Assembly (NCBI GenBank): GCA_002426755.1
Contig: DINI01000026.1
Coordinates: 2,989-30,362 of the forward strand
From: Flavobacteriaceae bacterium UBA5544
GTDB taxonomy: Bacteria > Bacteroidota > Bacteroidia > Flavobacteriales > Flavobacteriaceae
Reading direction: 5' to 3'
Length of the DNA: 27,374 bases
Below are positions 1 to 6,856 of the stretch, piece after piece. The notes beneath the pieces are model-generated. The model saw only the letters and a list, made by a program, of their open reading frames with translations, did no database searches and was not told the DNA's origin. How positions within the stretch are numbered: position 1 is the first letter of the stretch; each line of letters opens with the position of its first letter. Made by a program: the position numbers and the translations under genes.

Positions 1-275
1 GTTCCTTCATAGTCATCAATGTTTGTAAAAATCACATTATCATCATTAGCTATGTTCTCATATTTTTGAGATTTTTCAGCGAAATAATCTTTATAATAAG
101 CCTTGTTATTTTCGGTTTGTTCAGGTTCTTCGGTAGTTACTTCGTCAGAAGAACTATATATACCATCATTATCATGACCAACGTATTGGTATGATCCACA
201 AGAAGCCAACACAAATAGCGAGCTAAAAGCAAGATAAAATGGCAATTTCGATTGTAAATAAGTTTTAAATTGCAT
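1..275 (-). CDS. Partial lipoprotein, function unknown (3' end outside window)
   Basis: An open frame runs leftward from ATG at 275..273 off the window edge (91 full codons, no stop). The N-terminus is a lipoprotein signal: basic/polar start, hydrophobic stretch (FYLAFSSLFVL) and lipobox LASC, predicting a lipidated Cys at about residue 26. The mature part is acidic and rich in Asn, Glu, Ser and Tyr, with no domain I recognise. It is divergent from proS across a 100-bp spacer with an inverted repeat. The signal peptide and continuous frame make it a real gene; function is unknown. A surface or periplasmic membrane-anchored role is all that can be inferred. Confidence 0.8.
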   Translation of the reverse strand, partial: MQFKTYLQSKLPFYLAFSSLFVLASCGSYQYVGHDNDGIYSSSDEVTTEEPEQTENNKAYYKDYFAEKSQKYENIANDDNVIFTNIDDYEG

Positions 276-290
276 ATCTCTTTAATTTAA

Positions 291-321
291 TTGTTGAACA
301 TTACAAAAATAGTTAGTTTTG
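291..321 (+). promoter_or_regulatory. Promoter of proS (Bacteroidota type)
   Basis: The -7 element TAGTTTTG is at 314-321. TTG triplets at 291-293 and 294-296 give spacings of 20 or 17 bp. This matches the Bacteroidota consensus TTG-N17-23-TAnnTTTG. The predicted start lies near 327, leaving a leader of about 50 nt before the ATG at 376. Confidence 0.6.
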
Positions 322-334
322 TTGAACTATTTTT
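305..334. promoter_or_regulatory. Perfect 10-bp inverted repeat in divergent promoter region
   Basis: AAAAATAGTT (305-314) and AACTATTTTT (325-334) are exact reverse complements separated by 10 nt. The left arm abuts and the spacer contains the proS -7 element. A match to the -7 consensus on the minus strand (TATTTTTG, 311..304) overlaps the left arm. It lies between divergent genes, so it is not a terminator of either; an operator or leader hairpin is more likely. Confidence 0.5.
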
Positions 335-375
335 TTATTTAACATAAGCACAATTTTTGTGCCAAAATACTGACA

Positions 376-1854
376 ATGAGTAAAAATCTCACATCGCGCT
401 CTGAAGATTATTCAAAATGGTACAACGAATTGGTTGTAAAGGCTGATTTAGCGGAGAATTCTGCGGTTAGAGGCTGTATGGTAATTAAGCCTTACGGTTA
501 TGCTATATGGGAAAAAATGCAAGCAGAATTGGATAGAATGTTTAAGGAAACAGGTCATCAAAATGCTTATTTCCCTCTTTTTGTACCTAAAAGTCTGTTT
601 GAAGCTGAAGAAAAAAATGCCGAAGGCTTTGCGAAAGAATGTGCCGTGGTTACTCATTATAGACTACAAAATGACCCTGATAACCCTGGAAAATTAAGGG
701 TGGATCCTGAAGCAAAATTGGAAGAAGAATTAGTAGTGCGTCCGACAAGTGAAGCGATTATTTGGAGTACTTATAAAGGTTGGATTCAAAGCTACAGAGA
801 TTTACCAATATTAATTAACCAATGGGCAAATGTGGTTCGTTGGGAAATGCGTACACGTCTATTTTTGCGTACTGCTGAATTTTTATGGCAAGAAGGTCAT
901 ACGGCTCATGAAACTAAAGCGGAGGCAATTGCAGAAGCAGAACAAATGAACAATGTGTATGCCGAATTTGCTGAAAATTTTATGGCGATTCCGGTAATAA
1001 AAGGAGTTAAGACTGAAAGCGAGCGTTTTGCCGGTGCTGTAGAAACTTACTGTATAGAAGCCTTGATGCAGGACGGTAAGGCTTTGCAAGCAGGAACATC
1101 ACATTTTTTAGGGCAAAATTTTGCAAAGGCATTTGATGTGAAATTTACTAATAATGAAGGAAAATTGGATTATGTATGGGCAACTTCGTGGGGTGTTTCC
1201 ACACGTTTGATGGGTGCGTTGGTAATGACTCATAGTGATGATAATGGTTTGGTATTGCCCCCTAATTTGGCGCCGATTCAAGTCGTAATAGTCCCAATTC
1301 ATAAAACAGATGAACAGATGGATGAGATTTCCAATTTAGCCAATAGCTTAATCAAAGAATTCAAATCAAAAGGGATTTCCTGTAAATACGATCAGAGAAC
1401 AACACACCGTCCTGGAGCTAAATTTGCACAGTATGAATTACAAGGTGTTCCATTGAGAATTGCCATTGGACCAAAGGATTTAGAAAATAAAACCGTCGAA
1501 TTGGCGCGTAGAGATACATTGACCAAAGAAACCGTAAACCTCACTGATTTGGTTGAAATTGTAAATGGACTGATGGTCGAAATCCAAGAAGCTTTATTCA
1601 ATAAGGCATTGAATTTTAGAAATTCTCATATCACTGAAGTGAATAACTTTGAAGAGTTTAAAACAGTTTTGGAAACTAAAACAGGTTTTATTTCAGCGCA
1701 TTGGGATGGTAGTTCGGAAACTGAACAGAAAATAAAAGAATTGACAAAGGCAACCATTCGTTGTATACCTTTGGATGGTTCTGATGAGCGTGGAAACTGC
1801 GTGTTTTCTGGCAAACCATCAGCCAGAAGAGTACTGTTTGCAAAGGCCTACTAA
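376..1854 (+). CDS. proS: Prolyl-tRNA synthetase, archaeal/eukaryotic-like short form
   Basis: Charges tRNA-Pro with proline in the cytoplasm. At 492 aa it is the short class without the bacterial editing insertion (ProS type 3). Class II catalytic core: RPTSEA near residue 122, motif 2 starting RWEMRTR at 155 with the downstream FLWQEGHTAH loop, and motif 3 with GVSTRLMG around Arg277. An anticodon-binding domain follows (about 300-400, starting at VVIVPI). The C-terminal domain typical of this class ends in AKAY with the conserved terminal Tyr and retains two Cys (RCIPL, GNCVFSG). The ATG at 376 has no Shine-Dalgarno, as is normal in this phylum. It appears monocistronic, with the promoter at 291-321; the tRNA-Glu promoter follows about 30 bp after its stop. 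Confidence 0.98.
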   Translation: MSKNLTSRSEDYSKWYNELVVKADLAENSAVRGCMVIKPYGYAIWEKMQAELDRMFKETGHQNAYFPLFVPKSLFEAEEKNAEGFAKECAVVTHYRLQNDPDNPGKLRVDPEAKLEEELVVRPTSEAIIWSTYKGWIQSYRDLPILINQWANVVRWEMRTRLFLRTAEFLWQEGHTAHETKAEAIAEAEQMNNVYAEFAENFMAIPVIKGVKTESERFAGAVETYCIEALMQDGKALQAGTSHFLGQNFAKAFDVKFTNNEGKLDYVWATSWGVSTRLMGALVMTHSDDNGLVLPPNLAPIQVVIVPIHKTDEQMDEISNLANSLIKEFKSKGISCKYDQRTTHRPGAKFAQYELQGVPLRIAIGPKDLENKTVELARRDTLTKETVNLTDLVEIVNGLMVEIQEALFNKALNFRNSHITEVNNFEEFKTVLETKTGFISAHWDGSSETEQKIKELTKATIRCIPLDGSDERGNCVFSGKPSARRVLFAKAY

Positions 1855-1882
1855 AAAAATATTAAAAAAAATTAGATAGGTA

Positions 1883-1912
1883 TTGCAACATTTAAAAATA
1901 GTTGTATTTTTG
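1883..1912 (+). promoter_or_regulatory. Promoter of tRNA-Glu / rpsT
   Basis: TTG (1883-1885), 19-bp spacer, TATTTTTG (1905-1912): a textbook Bacteroidota sigma-A promoter. The predicted start is near 1918, about 40 nt upstream of the mature tRNA 5' end. Confidence 0.85.
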
Positions 1913-1957
1913 CATCCGCATTCAAACAAATGCAAGTTCATTTGAAATACATCAAAT

Positions 1958-2029
1958 GGCCCGTTCGTCTATCGGTTAGGACGCCAGGTTTTCATCCTGG
2001 TAAGAGGGGTTCGATTCCCCTACGGGCTA
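1958..2029 (+). tRNA. tRNA-Glu (anticodon TTC)
   Basis: A full cloverleaf can be drawn. Acceptor GGCCCGT (1958-1964) pairs with ACGGGCT (2022-2028; first pair G:U), with discriminator A2029. The anticodon stem CCAGG/CCTGG (1984-1988, 1996-2000) closes the loop TTTTCAT with anticodon TTC at 1991-1993. The T arm is GGGG-TTCGATT-CCCC. CCA is not encoded. It sits 26 bp before rpsT and is probably cotranscribed with it. Confidence 0.97.
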
Positions 2030-2055
2030 CATATTAAATAAGAAATAAAAAGACA

Positions 2056-2307
2056 ATGGCAAATCATAAGTCAGCATTAAAAAGAATCAGAAGCAACGAG
2101 GCAAAACGTTTAACCAACAGGTATAAACATAAAACGACTCGTAATGCTATCAAGAAATTACGTGAAACTACTGATGCTAAAGAAGCACAAGAAATGTTCG
2201 TTAATGTAGCATCTATGATTGACAAATTGGCAAAGAAAAATATTATTCACAATAATAAAGCTGCTAACTTGAAATCTGGTTTGGCTAAATATGTAGCTGC
2301 CCTATAA
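2056..2307 (+). CDS. rpsT: 30S ribosomal protein S20
   Basis: Binds 16S rRNA in the small subunit body. At 83 aa it is typical for the family. It starts MANHKSALKRIRSNEAKRL, has the Lys/Arg-rich helices that contact rRNA, and carries the conserved IHNNKAANLKSGL segment near the C-terminus. The start follows 26 bp after tRNA-Glu with no intervening promoter match, so expression probably comes from the tRNA promoter. A strong intrinsic terminator follows. In E. coli S20 represses its own translation; nothing in this leader shows whether that applies here. Confidence 0.98.
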   Translation: MANHKSALKRIRSNEAKRLTNRYKHKTTRNAIKKLRETTDAKEAQEMFVNVASMIDKLAKKNIIHNNKAANLKSGLAKYVAAL

Positions 2308-2334
2308 GTTAAAGCTTATTACATTAAATAAAAC

Positions 2335-2361
2335 AAGCCTTTTCAACGAAAAGGCTTTTTT
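2335..2361 (+). terminator. Intrinsic terminator of tRNA-Glu/rpsT
   Basis: Perfect 9-bp stem AAGCCTTTT (2335-2343) / AAAAGGCTT (2349-2357), 5-nt loop CAACG, then a T run to 2361. The opposite strand also ends in a T-rich tract, so it may act in both directions. Confidence 0.9.
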
Positions 2362-2394
2362 GTTTTCTAAACCGTAGACTTTATTAAATAAAAA

Positions 2395-2424
2395 CCCCTG
2401 AACTATTAATTCAGGGGCTCTTTT
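2395..2424 (-). terminator. Intrinsic terminator of rho (possibly bidirectional)
   Basis: The stem CCCCTGAA (2395-2402) / TTCAGGGG (2410-2417) has a 7-nt loop. Reading leftward from rho it is followed by TTTTTATTT; reading rightward it is followed by CTCTTTT. It lies 15-44 bp after the rho stop. Confidence 0.85.
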
Positions 2425-2438
2425 ATATATTCACGTTT

Positions 2439-4118
2439 TTACCCATTCATTGATACCAAGAACTCTTCATTATTTCTGGTTTTTTTGAATCGATCATTGA
2501 TAAATTCCATTGCTTCCACTGGGTTCATGTCTGCAAGATATTTACGCATAACCCACATTCTTTGAATGGTATTGTCATCCAACAATAAATCATCACGACG
2601 CGTGCTTGATGAAGTCAAATCAATAGCAGGGAAGATTCTACGGTTGGAAATTTTACGATCCAACTGAAGCTCCATATTACCAGTTCCTTTAAATTCTTCA
2701 AAAATGACTTCATCCATTTTAGAGCCCGTTTCGGTCAGTGCTGTTGCAATGATGGTCAATGAACCTCCATTTTCAATATTACGAGCGGCACCAAAGAAAC
2801 GTTTTGGTTTATGAAGGGCATTTGCGTCTACACCACCACTCAATATTTTACCTGAAGCAGGTTGAACCGTGTTGTAAGCTCTAGCAAGACGTGTGATGGA
2901 ATCTAAAAGAATGACGACATCATGACCACATTCTACCAAACGTTTTGCTTTTTCCAGAACGATATTGGCAATTTTTACGTGTTCATGTGCTTCTTTATCA
3001 AAGGTTGAAGCAATAACTTCGCCTCTAACATTTCTTTGCATGTCCGTAACCTCTTCAGGACGTTCATCAATCAATAAAATCATTTGATAAACTTCAGGAT
3101 GGTTGGCCGCAATTGCATTTGCCACATCCTTTAAAAGCATTGTTTTACCAGTTTTTGGCTGAGATACAATCATACCACGTTGCCCTTTTCCGATAGGAGA
3201 GAACAAATCCATAATCCGTGTTGATATCGTGCTTTGTTTTTCTGCAATATTAAATTTTTCCTGTGGGAATAAAGGCGTCAAATGTTCAAAAGACACACGG
3301 TCTCTAACAACATCAGGACTTTGTCCGTTGATTTTACTCACTTTAATCAAAGGGAAATATTTCTCACCTTCTTTTGGTGGACGGACATGTCCTAAAACCG
3401 TATCTCCAGTTTTTAATCCGAATAAACGTATTTGAGATTGGGACACATAAATATCATCAGGTGATGATAGATAATTGTAATCGGAGGACCGTAAAAAACC
3501 ATAACCGTCTTGCATGATGTCCAAGACACCTTCACTTTGTATAATGGCATCAAACTCAAAATCTGGCTCTCTATAACGGTTTCTGGTATCTTTATTTCCA
3601 TTGTTTCCGCTAGGTCCGCTATTATTATTGTCGTGAACATTGCCGTCTTTTTCTTTAGGACGTGGGTTTGGCTTGTTTGTATTTTCTTTAGGGCGTGGAT
3701 TTGGTTTATTTTGTTGCTTGTCCTTTTGCTTATGATGCGGTTTTGATTCGCTTTTTTGTTGTGAAGCTTCTTGAGGCTTCTTTTCAGCTACCGATTCATT
3801 TTTTGTAGTAGTTCCATCATTTTTAGAATCAACAAACTCCATTTTTTGCTGCTCTTTTTGCTGTGGCGCGGGCTTTTGAACTCGTGCTCTTTTAGGTTTT
3901 GGGTTTGGTTTAGGAGTTGCTGCAGTTTCTTTGTTTGCAACGGATTCATCCTTTAGAACTTCTTTTTTGACAACATCTGGATTGGCTGCCTGCATATCCA
4001 ATATTTTGTAAACCAGTTCAAGTTTTTTTAGTGTACGGTATTTTGGTACATTTAATTTTTGAGCTATATCCTGTAAGTCGGAAAGCTTTGTTTCTTTTAA
4101 TTGTGAAATTTCAAACAT
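2439..4118 (-). CDS. rho: Transcription termination factor Rho with disordered N-terminal insertion
   Basis: Hexameric RNA-dependent ATPase that releases RNA polymerase from untranslated transcripts. The order is an N-terminal Rho-N/SAP-like helical domain (about 1-42), a Lys/Gln/Asn/Pro-rich low-complexity insertion (about 50-185), the RNA-binding cold-shock-like domain (about 193-262, with GYGFLR), then the RecA-like motor. Walker A is PKTGKT near 321-326, Walker B is VVILLDS near 401-407, and the Q/R-loop region is GGVDANALHKPKRFFGAARN (428-447). At 559 aa it is far longer than E. coli Rho (419), and the insertion explains the difference. The insertion holds an 11-residue direct repeat (NKPNPRPKENT, then NKPNPRPKEKD). 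The leader contains an inverted repeat at 4221-4253. It is divergent from the DUF4293 gene. Confidence 0.98.
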   Translation of the reverse strand: MFEISQLKETKLSDLQDIAQKLNVPKYRTLKKLELVYKILDMQAANPDVVKKEVLKDESVANKETAATPKPNPKPKRARVQKPAPQQKEQQKMEFVDSKNDGTTTKNESVAEKKPQEASQQKSESKPHHKQKDKQQNKPNPRPKENTNKPNPRPKEKDGNVHDNNNSGPSGNNGNKDTRNRYREPDFEFDAIIQSEGVLDIMQDGYGFLRSSDYNYLSSPDDIYVSQSQIRLFGLKTGDTVLGHVRPPKEGEKYFPLIKVSKINGQSPDVVRDRVSFEHLTPLFPQEKFNIAEKQSTISTRIMDLFSPIGKGQRGMIVSQPKTGKTMLLKDVANAIAANHPEVYQMILLIDERPEEVTDMQRNVRGEVIASTFDKEAHEHVKIANIVLEKAKRLVECGHDVVILLDSITRLARAYNTVQPASGKILSGGVDANALHKPKRFFGAARNIENGGSLTIIATALTETGSKMDEVIFEEFKGTGNMELQLDRKISNRRIFPAIDLTSSSTRRDDLLLDDNTIQRMWVMRKYLADMNPVEAMEFINDRFKKTRNNEEFLVSMNG

Positions 4119-4220
4119 GTATGTTTTAGAATAATTATTTTAAACTGAAATTGGTCTATTCTGAACTTTTCAAATAAAAACTGAAAGATGAGGGTAAAAC
4201 CAAGAAAAATTTGAAGATTT

Positions 4221-4253
4221 GATGATGTGTAACGTTCTGATGTACACATCGTC
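4221..4253. promoter_or_regulatory. Inverted repeat between rho and DUF4293 gene
   Basis: GATGATGTGTA (4221-4231) pairs with TACACATCGTC (4243-4253): 11 positions, one of them G:T, with an 11-nt loop. It sits about 100 bp upstream of the rho ATG and 85 bp upstream of the divergent gene. It could be a leader hairpin for rho or a protein-binding site; I saw no match to the -7 consensus for rho itself. Confidence 0.45.
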
Positions 4254-4309
4254 TATGCAATAATACAATTTTATTTTAAAAATTGATATAACTTTTAAAA
4301 AGAAACTGT

Positions 4310-4317
4310 TAATTTTG
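4310..4317 (+). promoter_or_regulatory. Possible -7 element for the DUF4293 gene
   Basis: TAATTTTG matches TAnnTTTG and lies 21 bp before the ATG at 4339. The nearest upstream TTG (4283-4285) is 24 bp away, slightly longer than usual, so the assignment is tentative. Confidence 0.45.
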
Positions 4318-4338
4318 TCGTTAAATTTTTTAAAATAG

Positions 4339-4749
4339 ATGTTGCAACGCATACAGACTGTGTATTTGTTATTAGCTGCCATTAGTTCAGGAGGCCTCAT
4401 TTTTGTGTTTCACTTGTGGACCACAAATTCCGATGCGTTGGTATATGCTAAAGATAATATGTATTATTTGGCCTTGTTTCTGGGTTCGGCAGCACTATCT
4501 TTAATTTCTATATTTGGTTATAAAAACAGAAAGTCGCAATTCGTAATGAATCGACTAAACATCATATTGAACTTTATTTTATTAGGATTATTTGTGTATC
4601 AATCCCTAAATTTATCTGGAGAAGCTGACGTTTCGGAGAAAGGTATTGGGATCGTGCTTCCTGCTTTATCTATCGTGTTGTTGGTTTTGGCCAACAAGGC
4701 CATAAAAAAGGATGAAGATCTCGTAAAATCTGTGGATAGATTACGATAA
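4339..4749 (+). CDS. DUF4293 family inner-membrane protein
   Basis: A 136-aa membrane protein beginning MLQRIQTVYLLLA, the hallmark opening of the Bacteroidota DUF4293 family. Four hydrophobic helices can be seen at about 7-26, 41-60, 73-91 and 103-119, with a charged C-terminal tail (KKDEDLVKSVDRLR). Function is unknown for the family. From memory it is commonly found divergent from rho in this phylum, as here. It is followed by its own terminator and appears monocistronic. The family call is confident; no role can be inferred. Confidence 0.9.
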   Translation: MLQRIQTVYLLLAAISSGGLIFVFHLWTTNSDALVYAKDNMYYLALFLGSAALSLISIFGYKNRKSQFVMNRLNIILNFILLGLFVYQSLNLSGEADVSEKGIGIVLPALSIVLLVLANKAIKKDEDLVKSVDRLR

Positions 4750-4778
4750 ACCCTATTAACTTAATTTTATTAGTGCGT

Positions 4779-4809
4779 AAGCCCAAGGTGGAGATCTTGG
4801 GCTTTTTTT
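4779..4809 (+). terminator. Intrinsic terminator of the DUF4293 gene
   Basis: Perfect 9-bp stem AAGCCCAAG (4779-4787) / CTTGGGCTT (4796-4804), 8-nt loop, followed by a run of T to 4809. Confidence 0.92.
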
Positions 4810-4833
4810 AATGCTAAATTTAATGCTAAATTT
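4810..4833. repeat. Tandem 12-bp direct repeat (2 copies)
   Basis: AATGCTAAATTT occurs twice back to back (4810-4821 and 4822-4833), immediately after the terminator. A degenerate third unit (ATTGCTTATTAT) runs into the TTA tract. Confidence 0.8.
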
Positions 4834-4838
4834 ATTGC

Positions 4839-4876
<38 letters not shown>

Positions 4877-4911
4877 TTTAATTCATTATTAATCAATTAA
4901 ATACTTCTATT

Positions 4912-5427
4912 ATGAAAAAGCTCAAATTTTATTTGAAGTGTGCGTTAACAGCGTTTTTTATGATGTGTGTTTTTTTATCTTGTAGTACGGATGACAAAGA
5001 ATTTGTCGTATCTCAAGAATCTACTGATTTATCAAAAATAGCAAATGTAAAATTGGTTGATAAAGTAGGCCAAAGTGAAATTGAAGTTACTACTGATTAC
5101 GTAAAAGAAAAATGGGAAAATGCATTGATTGATGAAGGATTTGATGTTAAATTGGAAAAGTTTCAAATTTTGGAAAGTTTTGATGAAATTAAACAATCAA
5201 AAGTTTATTTTTTGAAAGCGGTAAGTAAGGATGGAACTATTGAAACTGGCGCTTTTCTCTCTTCAACAGATGTAAAAGGAGTTTATGTATTAGAAAAAAA
5301 GACCTGTAGTTGCCAGGGTTGTCCAACAGGTTGTAATTTAGTTGTTAGTGGTTCTTCATGTTCTTGTTCACCCTGTACTGGGCCAAATAAATCTTGCACA
5401 AAGACTGAAACAGTAGTTATAGAGTGA
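4912..5427 (+). CDS. Small lipoprotein with cysteine-rich C-terminus, unknown
   Basis: 171 aa. The N-terminus is a lipoprotein signal: MKKLKFYLK, a hydrophobic stretch, then lipobox FLSC, giving a lipidated Cys at about residue 24 followed by STDDKE. The middle (about 30-130) is charged and looks globular. The last 45 residues contain eight cysteines in a patterned array: CSCxxCxxxC, then CSCSPC and a final C, in a Gly/Ser/Pro context. Such an array could bind metal or form disulfides outside the cytoplasm. I do not recognise a family. It stands alone, downstream of a TTA microsatellite and upstream of a terminator. ATG at 4912 is the only sensible start because it begins the signal peptide. 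Confidence 0.85.
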   Translation: MKKLKFYLKCALTAFFMMCVFLSCSTDDKEFVVSQESTDLSKIANVKLVDKVGQSEIEVTTDYVKEKWENALIDEGFDVKLEKFQILESFDEIKQSKVYFLKAVSKDGTIETGAFLSSTDVKGVYVLEKKTCSCQGCPTGCNLVVSGSSCSCSPCTGPNKSCTKTETVVIE

Positions 5428-5453
5428 TAGTGATAATTTACATTTTTATTATA

Positions 5454-5972
5454 TCATAAAGTCTGAAATTCTATTTCCGACTTTTTTTTGAATTCAATCA
5501 CCTCCAAATTTTCGATTTTTTTTCCATCAATTGTAAATCGCAGCATGGTCCTTACTTGTTGAAACCCATGTTTGCCAACGGCTCCCGGATTCATATGTAT
5601 TAGGTTGAGCTTTTTATCTGGCATCACTTTCAGTATATGCGAATGGCCACAAATGAAAAGTCTTGGTGGATTTTCATAAATCCTATCCCGAATCCTAGGA
5701 TTGTATTTCCCAGGATAGCCACCAATATGTGTGATTAGAACATCCACCTCCTCGCACATGAATCGATTGTGTTCAGGAAATTCCAGTCTGGCTTTAGCAT
5801 CATCGATGTTTCCGTAAACTGCCTGTAGAGGTTTTAATTTTTTGATGGCATCTGTCACTTTCAAATCACCAATGTCGCCTGCATGCCAAACTTCATCAGC
5901 TTGCTTGACGTATTTAAGAATATCATCATCCATATAACTATGCGTGTCAGAAAGTAGCAGGATTTTTTTCAT
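5454..5972 (-). CDS. YfcE/MJ0936-type metallophosphoesterase
   Basis: Cytoplasmic calcineurin-like phosphodiesterase of the small YfcE/MJ0936 type (about 172 aa). Metal-binding motifs appear in order: SDTH at the N-terminus, GDIGD, YGNID, LITHIGGYP and CGHSH, with NPGAVG after them. The natural substrate of these enzymes is usually unknown. I place the start at ATG 5972, giving MKKILLLSDTH directly before the first metal motif, as in relatives. An in-frame ATG at 5990 would add six residues (MEFNLS) and falls inside a palindrome. The 3' end overlaps the terminator of the convergent lipoprotein gene. It is divergent from truA. Confidence 0.93.
   Translation of the reverse strand: MKKILLLSDTHSYMDDDILKYVKQADEVWHAGDIGDLKVTDAIKKLKPLQAVYGNIDDAKARLEFPEHNRFMCEEVDVLITHIGGYPGKYNPRIRDRIYENPPRLFICGHSHILKVMPDKKLNLIHMNPGAVGKHGFQQVRTMLRFTIDGKKIENLEVIEFKKKSEIEFQTL
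5458..5489 (+). terminator. Terminator of the Cys-rich lipoprotein gene, inside the convergent gene
   Basis: AAAGTC-t-GAAAT (5458-5469) pairs with ATTTC-c-GACTTT (5473-5484), a stem of 11 pairs with one mismatch and a 3-nt loop, followed by eight T from 5482. It lies within the last codons of the phosphoesterase on the other strand. Confidence 0.75.
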
Positions 5973-5988
5973 TGATAGGTTAAATTCC

Positions 5989-6008
5989 ATTTCCGCGTAG
6001 ACGGAAAT
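5989..6008. repeat. Short palindrome upstream of phosphoesterase
   Basis: ATTTCCG (5989-5995) and CGGAAAT (6002-6008) are exact reverse complements around a 6-nt loop, 17 bp upstream of the preferred start at 5972. Its form resembles the dispersed short palindromes found between genes in many flavobacterial genomes; with only one copy in the window this cannot be confirmed. Confidence 0.45.
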
Positions 6009-6073
6009 CTCTTGATGAATTTAGAGTCTTATTTTTTAACTTTAATTTGAAATTCGCAAAGCCATTAAAATTC

Positions 6074-6081
6074 TATCTTTG
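6074..6081 (+). promoter_or_regulatory. Possible -7 element for truA
   Basis: TATCTTTG matches TAnnTTTG and lies 25 bp before the TTG start. An upstream TTTG (6046-6049) is 24 bp away, a little long, so the call is tentative. Confidence 0.5.
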
Positions 6082-6106
6082 CCATTTACAAAAGTAAAGG
6101 TTTACA

Positions 6107-6853
6107 TTGAGATATTTCATTGAGTTTTCATATAACGGAAAAGCATATCATGGTTGGCAAAATCAGCCCAATGCCATTTCTGTACAACAGGTTTTGGAAG
6201 AGGCATTGAGTAAGCTACTTCGGACCAAAATTGCCGTAATGGGTGCTGGTCGTACCGATGCTGGTGTACATGCTTCTCAAATGTTTGCCCATTTTGTAGT
6301 TGACCAGACATTTGATATCGATTCGATTATTTTCAAATTGAATTGTTTTTTGCCAAAAGATATTGCAATACATACTATTTTTGAAGTAAATGACAAAGCC
6401 CATGCGCGTTTTAATGCATTGAGCAGGACATACCATTATAGGATTTGTACTAGAAAGAATGTGTTTGCAAGTGATTTTGCCTATCATGTCTTTTTTCCTT
6501 TGGATATTGAGAAGATGAATAAAGCGTGTGATATTCTATTTCAGTATAAGGATTTTCAATGCTTTTCCAAAAGTAATACAGATGTAAAAACGTATCATTG
6601 TAGCATCAAGGAAGCCTTTTGGGAATTGGAAGAGCACGAACTAGTTTTCACCATTACTGCCGACCGTTTTTTGCGAAACATGGTAAGAGCAATAGTTGGA
6701 ACGATGATAGAAATTGGATTGGGCAAATTGGAAGTTGAGAAATTGCACGATATTATCAAATCAAAAGATAGGAGTGAAGCTGGCTATTCTGTACCAGCCC
6801 AAGGTCTTTATTTGACAAAAATCTTGTATCCAGACACCATAAAACTAAATTAG
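6107..6853 (+). CDS. truA: tRNA pseudouridine(38-40) synthase TruA
   Basis: Converts uridines 38-40 of the tRNA anticodon stem-loop to pseudouridine. At 248 aa it has the usual size. The catalytic loop GAGRTDAGVHA puts the nucleophile at Asp51, and RALSRTYHYRI-like (FNALSRTYHYRI), the CFSKSN strand and FLRNMVRAIVG segments follow. The frame opens with TTG at 6107, giving MRYFIEFSYNGKAYHGWQ. No in-frame ATG precedes the conserved core, so a TTG start is the best reading. Three bases separate its stop from the ABC exporter ATG at 6857, so the two are almost certainly one transcript. Confidence 0.96.
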   Translation: MRYFIEFSYNGKAYHGWQNQPNAISVQQVLEEALSKLLRTKIAVMGAGRTDAGVHASQMFAHFVVDQTFDIDSIIFKLNCFLPKDIAIHTIFEVNDKAHARFNALSRTYHYRICTRKNVFASDFAYHVFFPLDIEKMNKACDILFQYKDFQCFSKSNTDVKTYHCSIKEAFWELEEHELVFTITADRFLRNMVRAIVGTMIEIGLGKLEVEKLHDIIKSKDRSEAGYSVPAQGLYLTKILYPDTIKLN

Positions 6854-6856
6854 TTA

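Noticed and set aside
4170..4400. Minus-strand 76-aa frame between rho and the DUF4293 gene
   Set aside because: It overlaps the DUF4293 start, has no recognisable motif or signal, and its content reflects AT-rich spacer DNA and the inverted repeat.
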